Shown here: in pieces, positions 36,856-45,590 of the stretch
Layout of the letters: each line of letters begins with the position of its first letter
Numbering within the stretch: the first letter of the stretch is position 1
Assembly (NCBI RefSeq): GCF_025562755.1
Contig: NZ_CP103300.1
Location: 5,892,501-5,956,500 of the forward strand
Direction: 5' to 3'
Length of the DNA: 64,000 nt
Origin: Endozoicomonas euniceicola
GTDB lineage: Bacteria > Pseudomonadota > Gammaproteobacteria > Pseudomonadales > Endozoicomonadaceae
Made by a program: the position numbers and the translations under genes
The notes under the pieces: generated by a model
The model's database searches: none
Seen by the model: the letters and a program-made list of their open reading frames with translations, nothing else
Told to the model about the DNA's origin: nothing

Positions 36856-37344
36856 ATGACTCTTGGCAGAATGGATAGAAATGAAAGTACGGACTCAGTA
36901 GCAAGTCCTGAGCAGTATGCAGAAGTTGACTTTATGCTGCATTCACCCATCTATCGGCAGACCATAGAGCCTATCGAATCCTGGCCTCTTCCTGAACAGA
37001 ACAATTGCACGTTCGACTTCAAACTAAAGCCGGGGCAGAGCTTCCAACATATCGCATTCAACTCAATACTTACGTTGATTGGCCAATGGTTTGCCAGCGA
37101 GCAAATCTACTGCGTACACCTGAAAATCCGGTTCCCCGATGATGACTCTGATCACGCAATTGATATCAGGGTCATGGATACACAGTTCAGGCGTATAAAG
37201 TTTTATTCTGATAATGGTGCTTATCTGCCGGACACCCTGCGTTACTATCAGGAAGCTCATAAAAGTCAGGTGCTGGATCTGTACTTACACAACAGTGGTT
37301 GTTTCTGGATCGAGCTGCATCCGGAACAGGCGACACATCGCTGA
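36856..37344 (+). CDS. Hypothetical protein
   Basis: A 162-residue soluble protein with no recognised family. It starts at ATG 36856 five bases after cagg. It has few basic residues, a central block FNSILTLIGQWFASEQIYCVHLKIRFPDD (read as two parts) and an acidic tail region. It lies divergent from mmsA and convergent with cobQ, so it is its own unit. Confidence 0.5.
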   Translation: MTLGRMDRNESTDSVASPEQYAEVDFMLHSPIYRQTIEPIESWPLPEQNNCTFDFKLKPGQSFQHIAFNSILTLIGQWFASEQIYCVHLKIRFPDDDSDHAIDIRVMDTQFRRIKFYSDNGAYLPDTLRYYQEAHKSQVLDLYLHNSGCFWIELHPEQATHR

Positions 37345-37356
37345 GTTCTCACGGTA

Positions 37357-38877
37357 TTAACTGCTCATTGCAGATAACAGCTGTTCCATATCAACGTGTT
37401 CTTCAATGGCATCGGCAATCCGGTTAATACCCTTTTCACGGATTTGCTCATAGTCGGGAATGTCGATGTCCTGTTTGCCTGCCCAGCGCAAAATAGCTTT
37501 GCAGGCTTCAGCATGATCAAAAATACCATGCAGATAGGAACCAAATATCTGTTGATCTTCTGACAGCACGCCATCCACATGCTGTTCCAGCTGAATCAGC
37601 GGTTGCCCCAGTGCTGTACCGGATGTGTCTCCTGCATGGATTTCATAGCCGGTTACTCTCACGGCAGGTTGATCCGGAAAGCTCAGTTCTCCTGATACAC
37701 GACGCAACTGTTTTTCTTTAGTAATGGTCGTTTCCAGATCCAGTAGACCAAAACCTGCTGAGCTTCCGGGCTCCCCTTCAACGCCTTCCGGGTCATGTAC
37801 CCAATGACCCAGCATCTGGTAACCGCCACAAATCCCCATGACTTTACCACCGTAACGAAGATGTTTGAGCAGATCGTCGTCCCACCCATTGTCCCGAATA
37901 AACGCCAGATCGGTACGAGTGCTTTTACTACCGGGCAGAATGACCAGATCACAGGCTGGCAGCGCCTGACCTTTTCTGACAAAGCGGATATCAATCTCAG
38001 GATGAAGACGCAGTACATCAAAATCCGTATGGTTACTCATACGACTAATGACGGGTATTGCAATCACCAGCTTGTCTTTGCTGCGGTTGCTGAGTTGCTG
38101 TTCAGCGACAGCGTCTTCCGCTTCCAGATGAAGGCCGTGCAGATAGGGTAATACCCCCAGAACAGGTTTTCCCAACGCTTTCTCCAACCACTCCAGACCT
38201 GAATAAAGCAGTTTAATATCCCCCCGGAATCGGTTGATAATAAAGCCTTTTACTCTCTGTTGTTCTGACGCGGAAAGGAGTTTGTATGTACCGTAGAGAT
38301 GGGCAAAAACGCCACCACGGTCAATATCCGAAACAATAATAACCGGACAGTCAGCGGTCTCAGCAAACCCCATATTGGCAACATCATTTTCCCGCAGATT
38401 AATTTCTGCTGGACTGCCTGCACCTTCCACGACAACTGCCTGATAACTGGTTTGCAGGCGCTCATAGGAAGAGAGGATAGCCTTCAGGACTTTAGGTTTG
38501 AACTCGTGGTAAGTAACAGCATTCATTTCACCAATGGCGCGTCCATTGACGATCACCTGGGCACCGATATCTGAATTCGGCTTTAACAATACCGGGTTCA
38601 TATCTGAGTGAGGCTCAATACCGCTGGCTTGAGCTTGAACCGCCTGGGCTCGACCAATTTCACCACCATCAATGGTTACGGCACTGTTCAGCGCCATATT
38701 CTGAGGCTTAAAGGGCGCAACACGAATACCGCGCCGACTCAGTACCCGGCACAGACCTGCCGCAATAACGCTTTTACCGGCATCAGACGTAGTTCCCTGA
38801 ACCATCAGGCTAAGTGATGGCAGAGCTTGTGGCTGCGGTGATAAATGTGATGATGTTTGTGAGGAGGATAGCGACAT
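37357..38877 (-). CDS. cobQ: Cobyric acid synthase
   Basis: A 506-residue glutamine-dependent amidase of cobalamin biosynthesis. The N-terminal synthetase domain begins VQGTTSDAGKSVIAAGLCR, continues APFKPQNMALNSAVT, and ends in a class I glutaminase domain with the nucleophile Cys in VMGICGGYQMLG and His in FGSYLHGIFDH. It amidates adenosylcobyrinate a,c-diamide. No other cobalamin gene is adjacent, so it may act in salvage or with a dispersed pathway. Confidence 0.93.
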   Translation of the reverse strand: MSLSSSQTSSHLSPQPQALPSLSLMVQGTTSDAGKSVIAAGLCRVLSRRGIRVAPFKPQNMALNSAVTIDGGEIGRAQAVQAQASGIEPHSDMNPVLLKPNSDIGAQVIVNGRAIGEMNAVTYHEFKPKVLKAILSSYERLQTSYQAVVVEGAGSPAEINLRENDVANMGFAETADCPVIIVSDIDRGGVFAHLYGTYKLLSASEQQRVKGFIINRFRGDIKLLYSGLEWLEKALGKPVLGVLPYLHGLHLEAEDAVAEQQLSNRSKDKLVIAIPVISRMSNHTDFDVLRLHPEIDIRFVRKGQALPACDLVILPGSKSTRTDLAFIRDNGWDDDLLKHLRYGGKVMGICGGYQMLGHWVHDPEGVEGEPGSSAGFGLLDLETTITKEKQLRRVSGELSFPDQPAVRVTGYEIHAGDTSGTALGQPLIQLEQHVDGVLSEDQQIFGSYLHGIFDHAEACKAILRWAGKQDIDIPDYEQIREKGINRIADAIEEHVDMEQLLSAMSS

Positions 38878-38994
38878 GAAAGATAACTGCTCTGGAAGAA
38901 TATTAAAGAATCAGCAAATTATCTAACACCGTTGCTATAACGGAAATAGAAAAAAGACAGGTATTTTGTAAAAACGAAAGGGGAAGATAGAAAA

Positions 38995-39068
38995 TGGAGG
39001 CGAGTACCGGAGTCGAACCGGTCTACGTGGATTTGCAATCCAGTGCATAACCGCTTTGCTAACTCGCC
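38995..39068 (-). tRNA. tRNA-Cys (GCA)
   Basis: On the minus strand the 74 bases begin ggcgagttagc and end with an encoded cca. The anticodon stem-loop reads ctgga-ttgcaaa-tccac-type, giving anticodon GCA. The T-loop ggttcgactcc is present. A second identical copy follows at 39119. Confidence 0.95.
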
Positions 39069-39080
39069 TTATGAGGGCGT

Positions 39081-39103
39081 CATTTAGATAGAACATCTAA
39101 ATG
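39081..39103. repeat. Hairpin between the two tRNA-Cys genes
   Basis: Perfect 9-bp arms catttagat (39081-39089) and atctaaatg (39095-39103) with a 5-base loop. It may be a processing signal or weak terminator in the tRNA transcript. Confidence 0.45.
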
Positions 39104-39118
39104 GCTGAAAACAGAAAG

Positions 39119-39192
39119 TGGAGGCGAGTACCGGAGTCGAACCGGTCTACGTGGATTTGCAATCCAGTGCATAACCGCTTTGCTAACTCGCC
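39119..39192 (-). tRNA. tRNA-Cys (GCA), second copy
   Basis: Same 74-base sequence as the copy at 38995, with encoded cca, anticodon GCA and identical arms. The two genes are 50 bases apart and probably form one transcript. Confidence 0.95.
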
Positions 39193-39351
39193 CTGTCGTC
39201 CCTGACGCGTTTACAATGCTATCGATCTGCTTTAAAAAAGCAAGAACTCGTTTTAAAACAGTGCCTTGCGAACGCGGCGCTATAGTATGTAAAACTTAAC
39301 CGGTATGCAAGTTTTTTGCCGTTTTCTTTATCGTGCTCTTTATCGCCATCT

Positions 39352-41205
39352 TTACCGTCCGAGGGGCCAGGCCATCCGTTCAGGTTCAAGTATTTCTTCA
39401 ATTTGGGCTTCCGTCAGTAGTCCTTTTTCCCGGATAAGTTCAACCAGGCCTTTACCGGTTTTTAAAGCTTCAGCGGCCAGAGCGGTTGAGGGCTTATAAC
39501 CTAGAACCGGAACCAGTGCAGTCACCACGCCAACGCTGTGATCAACATAATGCCTGCATTTTTCATGGTTGGCAGTAATATCCTGGATACAATTGTTTCT
39601 TAACGTAGATGAACCATTCATCATCATCCGAATCGATTCCAGTACTGAAGCGGCTATAACGGGCTCCATAACATTCAATTGCAACTGCGCAGCCTGAGCC
39701 GCCATGCTGACGGCAAGATCATTGCCCATTATCTTGAAACAGACCTGGTTAATCACTTCAGGAATCACCGGATTCACCTTGCCCGGCATAATAGACGAGC
39801 CGGGCTGACGCTCGGGTAAATTAATCTCACTAAAACCGGAACGTGGCCCTGACGCCATAAGGCGCAAATCGTTACAGACTTTAATGAGTTTAATAGCAAG
39901 GCTGCGAAGGTGTGCCGAGTAAGTGACAAACCCCTGGGTATCTGATGTTGCTTCCACCAGGTTCAGCGCCAGCTCGAATGGGAAACCCGTTTCTTTGCGC
40001 AGGTACTCTACGACTTTGTCAGAATAGCCTGATGGGGCGTTCAGGCCGGTACCGACAGCCGTGCCACCCATATTAATGTGTAGCAGCATTCTGGCACCTG
40101 TTTCCAAACCAGCAATTTCGCCCTCTATGGTTAAAGCAAAAGCTTCAAACTCCTGACCCAGCGTCATGGGGACGGCGTCCTGGAGATGAGTGCGGCCCAT
40201 TTTCAGAACGTCTTCAAACTCCTGTCCTTTGGCACGGAATGCAGCCACCAGTCGTTTCAGTTCTGCCAGTAGTCTCTGGTTACTGGTCAGCATGGTCAGT
40301 TTCAGTGCGGTCGGGTAAACGTCGTTGGTCGACTGGGAAGCATTGACATCGTCGTTTGGTCGGCAGTACTCGTAGTCACCTTTTTCATGCCCCATTAACT
40401 CAAGCGCCCGATTAGCAATGACCTCGTTAACATTCATATTGGTTGAAGTCCCTGCTCCACCCTGAATAACATCCACTGAAAACTGTTCGAGCCATTTTCC
40501 CTGAATAATTTCATGGGCTGCTGCTTCAATGCCTTCGCACACATCATTGCTGATTACACCACAGTCACGGTTAGCTTTAGCGGCTGCAATTTTCACCAAG
40601 GCAAAAGAGGCAATAAAGTCTGGATAAAGGGAGATGGGAATTCCGGAAATCTGGAAGTTATCCATAGCCCTTGCGGTTTGAATACCGAAGTAGGCATCAG
40701 CCGGTACTTCTTTATCACCCAGCAGGTCTTTTTCCATACGGGTATTGCCAGGCAACAGTTCCAGCGATGCCCGAGTGCCGCGCGGTGCAAGTCGGGTCAT
40801 ACGCACCAGCAAGTCATCAATGACCTGACCATAGACTCGGATTTTCAGAGCGTCATCGCTGTCGAGCATCTCCCGAAGCTTTTCACCATCTGCCACCAGG
40901 CTGTCTACGGTTGTTTTGGCGATAGCTGTAGTAAAATAGTCTGCATCCCCCAACAGCACGCCTTCACCAAGAACGTCGTCCGGGCCATAGGTGATCAATG
41001 GCTGATTTCCTTCCCTCAGTTGCAGTATTTCTACGCTTCCGGACTGGATAAGCACCAACTGGTCACGGCGGGTGCCCTCTTTATGAATCACCTCTCCTGC
41101 GGCAAAACGCTTTACTGAAAATAGCCTGGCAGCCTGTTCTGCCTGTTCAGTTTCAAGCTCCTGAAGAAGCGGTATTTTAGAGATAATCTCTGCTACTGTG
41201 CTCAT
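39352..41205 (-). CDS. aspA: Aspartate ammonia-lyase fused to a cyclic-nucleotide-binding-like domain
   Basis: A 617-residue protein. Residues about 1-130 form a cNMP-binding-type domain: LFSVKRFAAGEVIHKEGTRR, LVLIQSGSVEIL, then GEGVLLGDAD. The Arg that usually contacts the cyclic phosphate in this loop is not seen, so ligand binding is uncertain. From about 150 on it is a complete aspartase/fumarase fold: GAGTSTNMNVNEV, ASQSTNDVYPTA, GRTHLQDAVPMTLGQEF and the signature GSSIMPGKVNPVIPE. Aspartase reversibly converts aspartate to fumarate and ammonia. The ATG at 41205 is preferred over an upstream one. Confidence 0.88.
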   Translation of the reverse strand: MSTVAEIISKIPLLQELETEQAEQAARLFSVKRFAAGEVIHKEGTRRDQLVLIQSGSVEILQLREGNQPLITYGPDDVLGEGVLLGDADYFTTAIAKTTVDSLVADGEKLREMLDSDDALKIRVYGQVIDDLLVRMTRLAPRGTRASLELLPGNTRMEKDLLGDKEVPADAYFGIQTARAMDNFQISGIPISLYPDFIASFALVKIAAAKANRDCGVISNDVCEGIEAAAHEIIQGKWLEQFSVDVIQGGAGTSTNMNVNEVIANRALELMGHEKGDYEYCRPNDDVNASQSTNDVYPTALKLTMLTSNQRLLAELKRLVAAFRAKGQEFEDVLKMGRTHLQDAVPMTLGQEFEAFALTIEGEIAGLETGARMLLHINMGGTAVGTGLNAPSGYSDKVVEYLRKETGFPFELALNLVEATSDTQGFVTYSAHLRSLAIKLIKVCNDLRLMASGPRSGFSEINLPERQPGSSIMPGKVNPVIPEVINQVCFKIMGNDLAVSMAAQAAQLQLNVMEPVIAASVLESIRMMMNGSSTLRNNCIQDITANHEKCRHYVDHSVGVVTALVPVLGYKPSTALAAEALKTGKGLVELIREKGLLTEAQIEEILEPERMAWPLGR

Positions 41206-41511
41206 TCGGATAGACCTGTAGATCGTGGAGTAGAGCCCACTGATAACCATAGGGCGAGGGAGAGTCATTCATCATAAGTCGTATTTTGATGAACGCTTCT
41301 TAACGACAGTGAGACGCTAGCCAGCCATTAGCATTTTAGACAGATTTGAAAGATACGCCTTAAAGTTAAGGCTGTTATGTGACGAAGGAGCAGAAACTGA
41401 GAAACAGTGTAAATGCAGCCGCAAACAGCGAGTAGGTGTTTATACCGGTTTACTTAAGCAGGCTTTATACCCTATTGTGGAAAAACACACCGTTACTTAT
41501 AGGAAATGTAA
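41206..41511. other. Divergent intergenic region between aspA and the brnQ leader
   Basis: About 300 bases with no convincing gene. It must hold promoters for aspA on one strand and for the brnQ leader on the other; no consensus box stands out enough to call. Confidence 0.4.
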
Positions 41512-41619
41512 ATGTTGTCAGGTTTTGCCATGCGTCTTGAAAAAGCTTCTTCCGAAGCTCGCATTGCCGCACCTGTCATTCTAGTCATTTCCGTTGTGCT
41601 ACTAGCAATTAGCAACTAG
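41512..41619 (+). CDS. 35-residue ORF, candidate branched-chain amino acid leader peptide
   Basis: ATG at 41512 with agga seven bases upstream. The end of the peptide is APVILVISVVLLAISN, so ten of twelve consecutive residues from PVILVISVVLLAI are Val, Ile or Leu, including CTA codons used for Leu. This is the kind of stretch found in ilv-type attenuator peptides. The gene for a branched-chain amino acid transporter starts 114 bases after its stop. A short membrane peptide is the alternative reading. Confidence 0.5.
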   Translation: MLSGFAMRLEKASSEARIAAPVILVISVVLLAISN

Positions 41620-41646
41620 CTGACGGTGTAATTTTTCTGTCAGCAT

Positions 41647-41694
41647 AGCTGGCGGAAGAAAGCTTACCCTCCCCTTACTTCTCCCTCGCCAGCT
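41647..41694 (+). promoter_or_regulatory. Alternative RNA pairings between the leader ORF and brnQ
   Basis: agctggcg (41647-41654) pairs perfectly with cgccagct (41687-41694). The overlapping cggaagaaagctt (41653-41665) is complementary, with one bulge, to aagcttcttccg at 41543-41554 inside the leader ORF. The two pairings share bases 41653-41654 and would compete, as expected for attenuation. No strong T-run follows, so translational control is as likely as termination. Confidence 0.4.
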
Positions 41695-41733
41695 CCTGAA
41701 AGAATCCATTTTAAATCAGAGTCAGGACTGCCC

Positions 41734-43068
41734 ATGGCACACTCAACCGACAATAAAGCATTAGGCTTTAAAGACACTATCGTTATCGGCATGATGACGT
41801 TTGCACTGTTTCTCGGTGCAGGAAACGTGATCTTCCCAGCCGCCCTTGGACTCGAGGCCGGAACCAACCTGCTGCCAACCATGGCTGGCTTTCTTTTTAC
41901 TGCTGTCGGACTGCCTGCCTTTATTATGGTTGCTCTGGGTATGGTGGGAAAAGCCTGCCAGTTCACCGCACCACTTACAGGTGGTTTAGGTCGTGCATTC
42001 TGGGTGTCGCTGTTTATTGCCATTGGCCCTGCTTTTGCCATGCCCCGTGCCGTGACTGTTGCTTACGAAATGGGTCTGCGCCCGTTTGTGGAAGGCGACT
42101 ATCTGCTGCCTTTTACCATTGTCTTTTCCCTGGTTATCTTGTTCCTGACGTATAATTCACAAAAGCTGGTGGACTGGATTGGTAAACTGATGACTCCGGC
42201 CATGATTGCCATACTGGCAGCGATTAGCGTGGCAGCACTGTTATTCCCATTAGGCAGCATTGCAGAACCAGTCAATCAACTGGCTATCACACCCGTCACC
42301 GAAGGTATGATGCAGGGTTATATGACCATGGACGCCCTGGGTGCTGTTGGTTATGGCTGGGTTATCATGCAGGCCATCAACAGCAGGGGTGTTACTTCTT
42401 CCGCTCAGGTTGCAAAATCGACGATGCATATCGCCATGATTTACTCAGTGTTGATGGGTGGATGCTACCTTGCGCTGAGTTATGTTGGCGCAACCGCCAA
42501 TACTATTGCCCAGGGAGCTACCAACGGTGGTGAAATTTTAAGCCTGTACGTTTATGAAATTTTTGGTGGTTTCGGTCAGTTGTTGCTGGCGGCCATTATG
42601 ATTCTCGCCTGCCTGAGTACGGCCGTTGGTGTAGCCCAGGCTAATGCTGAGTATTTCAGCTCAACCTTCAAAGTGAATCAGACAAAAGTCGCGCTTGTGG
42701 TGGTGATTGTAAACTGCTTCATCGCTAACTTCGGCTTGGATCAGATCATCACCTTTAGTTTGCCAGGCATACTGATTCTGTGTCCTGTCGCCCTTGCCCT
42801 GGTATTGGCGTCAGTTGTATCTCACCATTTCCCACAGGTAAAACCGGCACATAACGCCGCAATGATTCTGACTCTGGTTTTTGGCACCATTGACGCAATG
42901 AGTATTATTGGAGTTATTCCCGCCTCTCTGGACAGCTTTTTTGCAGCGAATTTGCCACTTTATACGGCACACACCAGCTGGTTAATTCCATGCGTTACTG
43001 CCATCGTGGTACAGAGTCTGATATCTGTACTGACAGGATCTGCCACTAAAGCCCCTGAAGCAATCTGA
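41734..43068 (+). CDS. brnQ: Branched-chain amino acid transport system II carrier protein
   Basis: A 444-residue, twelve-helix inner-membrane Na+- or H+-coupled importer for Leu, Ile and Val. The start of the family is clear in TIVIGMMTFALFLGAGNVIF and the later GQLLLAAIMILACLSTAVGV. It starts with aggac before the ATG. A strong terminator follows. The short upstream leader peptide and RNA pairing suggest control by branched-chain amino acid supply. Confidence 0.93.
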   Translation: MAHSTDNKALGFKDTIVIGMMTFALFLGAGNVIFPAALGLEAGTNLLPTMAGFLFTAVGLPAFIMVALGMVGKACQFTAPLTGGLGRAFWVSLFIAIGPAFAMPRAVTVAYEMGLRPFVEGDYLLPFTIVFSLVILFLTYNSQKLVDWIGKLMTPAMIAILAAISVAALLFPLGSIAEPVNQLAITPVTEGMMQGYMTMDALGAVGYGWVIMQAINSRGVTSSAQVAKSTMHIAMIYSVLMGGCYLALSYVGATANTIAQGATNGGEILSLYVYEIFGGFGQLLLAAIMILACLSTAVGVAQANAEYFSSTFKVNQTKVALVVVIVNCFIANFGLDQIITFSLPGILILCPVALALVLASVVSHHFPQVKPAHNAAMILTLVFGTIDAMSIIGVIPASLDSFFAANLPLYTAHTSWLIPCVTAIVVQSLISVLTGSATKAPEAI

Positions 43069-43082
43069 TTCGATAGACGACC

Positions 43083-43112
43083 ACAGCCTCTGTCTGGTCA
43101 GAGGCTGTTTTT
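43083..43112 (+). terminator. Rho-independent terminator after brnQ
   Basis: Arms cagcctctg (43084-43092) and cagaggctg (43099-43107) form a perfect 9-bp stem with a 6-base loop, followed directly by ttttt. Confidence 0.85.
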
Positions 43113-43117
43113 AAACA

Positions 43118-43222
43118 ATGGACTATTACCCGCAAAGCGACCACATACACATGCTGTTAATGACTCCACCAAAATACAGTGTTGCAAATGCTGTAGGTTT
43201 TCTGAAATTAAAACAGAACTTT
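43118..43222 (+). pseudogene. IS200/IS605 Y1 transposase fragment
   Basis: Reading from 43118, YPQSDHIHMLLMTPPKYSVA and then VGFLKLKQNF match the H-x-H and helix region of TnpA of IS200-type elements (DHVHMLL..PPKYSVS.VVGFLKGK). Start and catalytic Tyr regions are missing. A short relic next to the end of polB. Confidence 0.65.
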
Positions 43223-45590
43223 AGAACAGACCCATCTGATCATCCACCAGTGTCGAAAAATCCAGCCCGACAAAGGGCAGCACCCCGTCTGCCACTGGTT
43301 TCAGCTGCTTAAGAATGTAGTGCTGGTAATCAATCGGGCTCTGTTGATACTCCACCGCTTCAGGGCCATTCACGGTCATCAGGTAACTGACCCAGCCCCG
43401 GTTCTGGTATTTCTGGGCTTTACCCAGTTTTCTGTTGAGCTCATCAGCCTGCCGGGCTGCCCGCACCTGGGGCGGCACATTTTTTACGTACTGATCAAGC
43501 TTCCGCCGAAGCCGTTTTCGGTAAACCAGTTGTTCATCCCGCTCTCCAGCCAGAGTTTGTCGGACGTAATCCCTGACGAGGTCAATGGGTGGCTGATCGC
43601 AAAATACGTGAAGTAAAAGTTCCGTCTGAAAGGCTTTGGCAAGAGGCGTCCAGTCGGAGCGAACGGTTTCCAGCCCTTTAACCACCAGTTGTTCGCCCCC
43701 TGTTGTGTATTTCAGGCCAGCGTATCGTTTTTTGCTGCCAGTCTCGGCACCTCGTATTGTGGGCATCAGGAAGCGCAGGTAGAGCGTTTCAAACTCTATT
43801 TCCAGATAACAGTCCAGGTTGAATTCATCACGCAACACCCGCTGCCAGTGCTGGTTAATCATGCTGGCCAGCGAATGCCCTGCCCGTTCAGCCTCTTTTG
43901 CCGACAGTGACGCATCCAGCAATACAAAGGTTGAATCCGTGTCACCGTAAATGACCTGATGCCCCGCCGCCTCAATCCAGCCAGCGGTTTTCTGCATAAT
44001 CTCATGCCCACGCAGAGTAATAGAACTGGCAAGGCGTGTGTCGTAAAACCGGCAACCACCGGAGCCTAGTACACCATAGAATGAGTTCATCAGAATCTTG
44101 ATGGCCTGTGAGCGTGCGGAATCTTTTTCACTCTTGGCTTCGTCCCGCTGTTGCCACAATGAGGTGATAATATCGGGCAGAAAGTGTTTGTCTCTTGAAA
44201 AGCGGGCACCACGAAACCCGGGAATCGCGTTATCCGGTGCTTTCAGCCCTTCGATCAATCCCATCGGATCGATTTTGAAGGTTCGAATAATAGAGGGGTA
44301 GAGACTTTTAAAATCCAGTACCAGCACATTACGATACAGTCCCGGCCTGGAATTCATCACATAACCACCGGGGCTGGCAAGCCCTCCGTCTTTGGGCAAA
44401 GACGGTGCAATATAGCCTGCCCTGTGCAGTCTGGGCAGATACAGGTTGGTGAAGGCTGCCACTGAACCTCCGATACGATCCAGCTCCAAACCAGTCAGCT
44501 GGCTGCGCAGGCGCAGGAAATCCAGTACACGGGTATGGTCAAATATTTCTTCCACCAACCGGCAATCCTGAAGGTTGTACTTTGCCAGTTTAACTTTGTC
44601 ATGATGAAAATCGTGGTCGATGATGGCCATACGATTATCAACGTCTTCGGTTTCTTTGCCCTTCCCCAATAGCTGCCGGGCGACGGATTCGAGACTGAAA
44701 CTGTCAAACTGGTAGGTGGCTGACTTCAAGGCATCAATGCCGTCAAGCACCACCCTTCCCGGCACGGTAATAAAACCCTGTTGTGTATCCGCTTTTTCCC
44801 GCCAGCGGGCAGCCTCACCATGACGACCAATCCGGAGCCTAATGCCATATTTCCCGGCTCGCCTCACTAACAGACGACAGTCGAAGTTGATTACATTCCA
44901 GCCAATGATGATATCCGGATCACGGTGTTGAACAGCCTCCTCAAAAGCACTCAGCAGTGCCTGCTCATCATTAACCCAGAAAATCCAGTCCGGGCTGTCT
45001 GGTTGCTCACTCCCGATCATCAGCACAACATCGGCCTGACATCCTGACAGACCGATGGAATACAGCTCGCCCTTGGCAGAGCACTCAATATCAAGAGAGA
45101 GAACTTTGAATTCCGGCAGGTACTCAAAGGGTTTAATACGAACGTTACGGTATTCGGTAAAACCCTGTCTGGGTAATGGAGTTCCGATAAAACGGATACC
45201 ACCGTAAACAAACCGTTCCATCAGGTAACGATCATGGAGGCGGATATCACTTTCCAGAAGGCTAACACCGTTTTTCCTGAGCAGTTCCTGACCACGGTAG
45301 AAGGCATCAAGCGTTGAAAAATAGAAGGCAGTGACAGGCTGATGTTCAAAATTTACCAGTGTTAAAGGTCTGGTGTCGTGAACAATTCCTTTTGCCTCCA
45401 GCAAGTCAACCGCATTTTTTTCTTGACTGCCAGATGCCACAAAAAAGACTGGTTTTTCACGTTCTATGGCAAGTCGCGCAGGTCCACTATCAGTGATGAC
45501 CCAAAGTGAAATAACGGTGTGCCCATTGTGATCCCGGCTACTGCGCTGAAGCGCAAAGCCCTGATGAACGACCTGTTTGGTGTTGTTCAA
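43221..45590 (-). CDS. polB: DNA polymerase II
   Basis: A 789-residue family-B polymerase, close to the usual 783. Exonuclease motif LSLDIECSAKGELYSIGL is near residue 165. Polymerase motifs are DFKSLYPSIIRTFKIDP, KILMNSFYGVLG and YGDTDSTFV, and the C-terminus ends LGLF-like as in E. coli Pol II. It acts in DNA repair and replication restart. No ATG is available; the start is the TTG at 45588-45590, with an in-frame stop a few codons upstream. It is divergent from the Mut7-C gene with a one-base overlap. Confidence 0.93.
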   Translation of the reverse strand: MNNTKQVVHQGFALQRSSRDHNGHTVISLWVITDSGPARLAIEREKPVFFVASGSQEKNAVDLLEAKGIVHDTRPLTLVNFEHQPVTAFYFSTLDAFYRGQELLRKNGVSLLESDIRLHDRYLMERFVYGGIRFIGTPLPRQGFTEYRNVRIKPFEYLPEFKVLSLDIECSAKGELYSIGLSGCQADVVLMIGSEQPDSPDWIFWVNDEQALLSAFEEAVQHRDPDIIIGWNVINFDCRLLVRRAGKYGIRLRIGRHGEAARWREKADTQQGFITVPGRVVLDGIDALKSATYQFDSFSLESVARQLLGKGKETEDVDNRMAIIDHDFHHDKVKLAKYNLQDCRLVEEIFDHTRVLDFLRLRSQLTGLELDRIGGSVAAFTNLYLPRLHRAGYIAPSLPKDGGLASPGGYVMNSRPGLYRNVLVLDFKSLYPSIIRTFKIDPMGLIEGLKAPDNAIPGFRGARFSRDKHFLPDIITSLWQQRDEAKSEKDSARSQAIKILMNSFYGVLGSGGCRFYDTRLASSITLRGHEIMQKTAGWIEAAGHQVIYGDTDSTFVLLDASLSAKEAERAGHSLASMINQHWQRVLRDEFNLDCYLEIEFETLYLRFLMPTIRGAETGSKKRYAGLKYTTGGEQLVVKGLETVRSDWTPLAKAFQTELLLHVFCDQPPIDLVRDYVRQTLAGERDEQLVYRKRLRRKLDQYVKNVPPQVRAARQADELNRKLGKAQKYQNRGWVSYLMTVNGPEAVEYQQSPIDYQHYILKQLKPVADGVLPFVGLDFSTLVDDQMGLF

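Noticed and set aside
39219..39401. Lys/Asp-rich reading frame downstream of aspA
   Set aside because: It overlaps the end of aspA in another frame and has no start signal or similarity.
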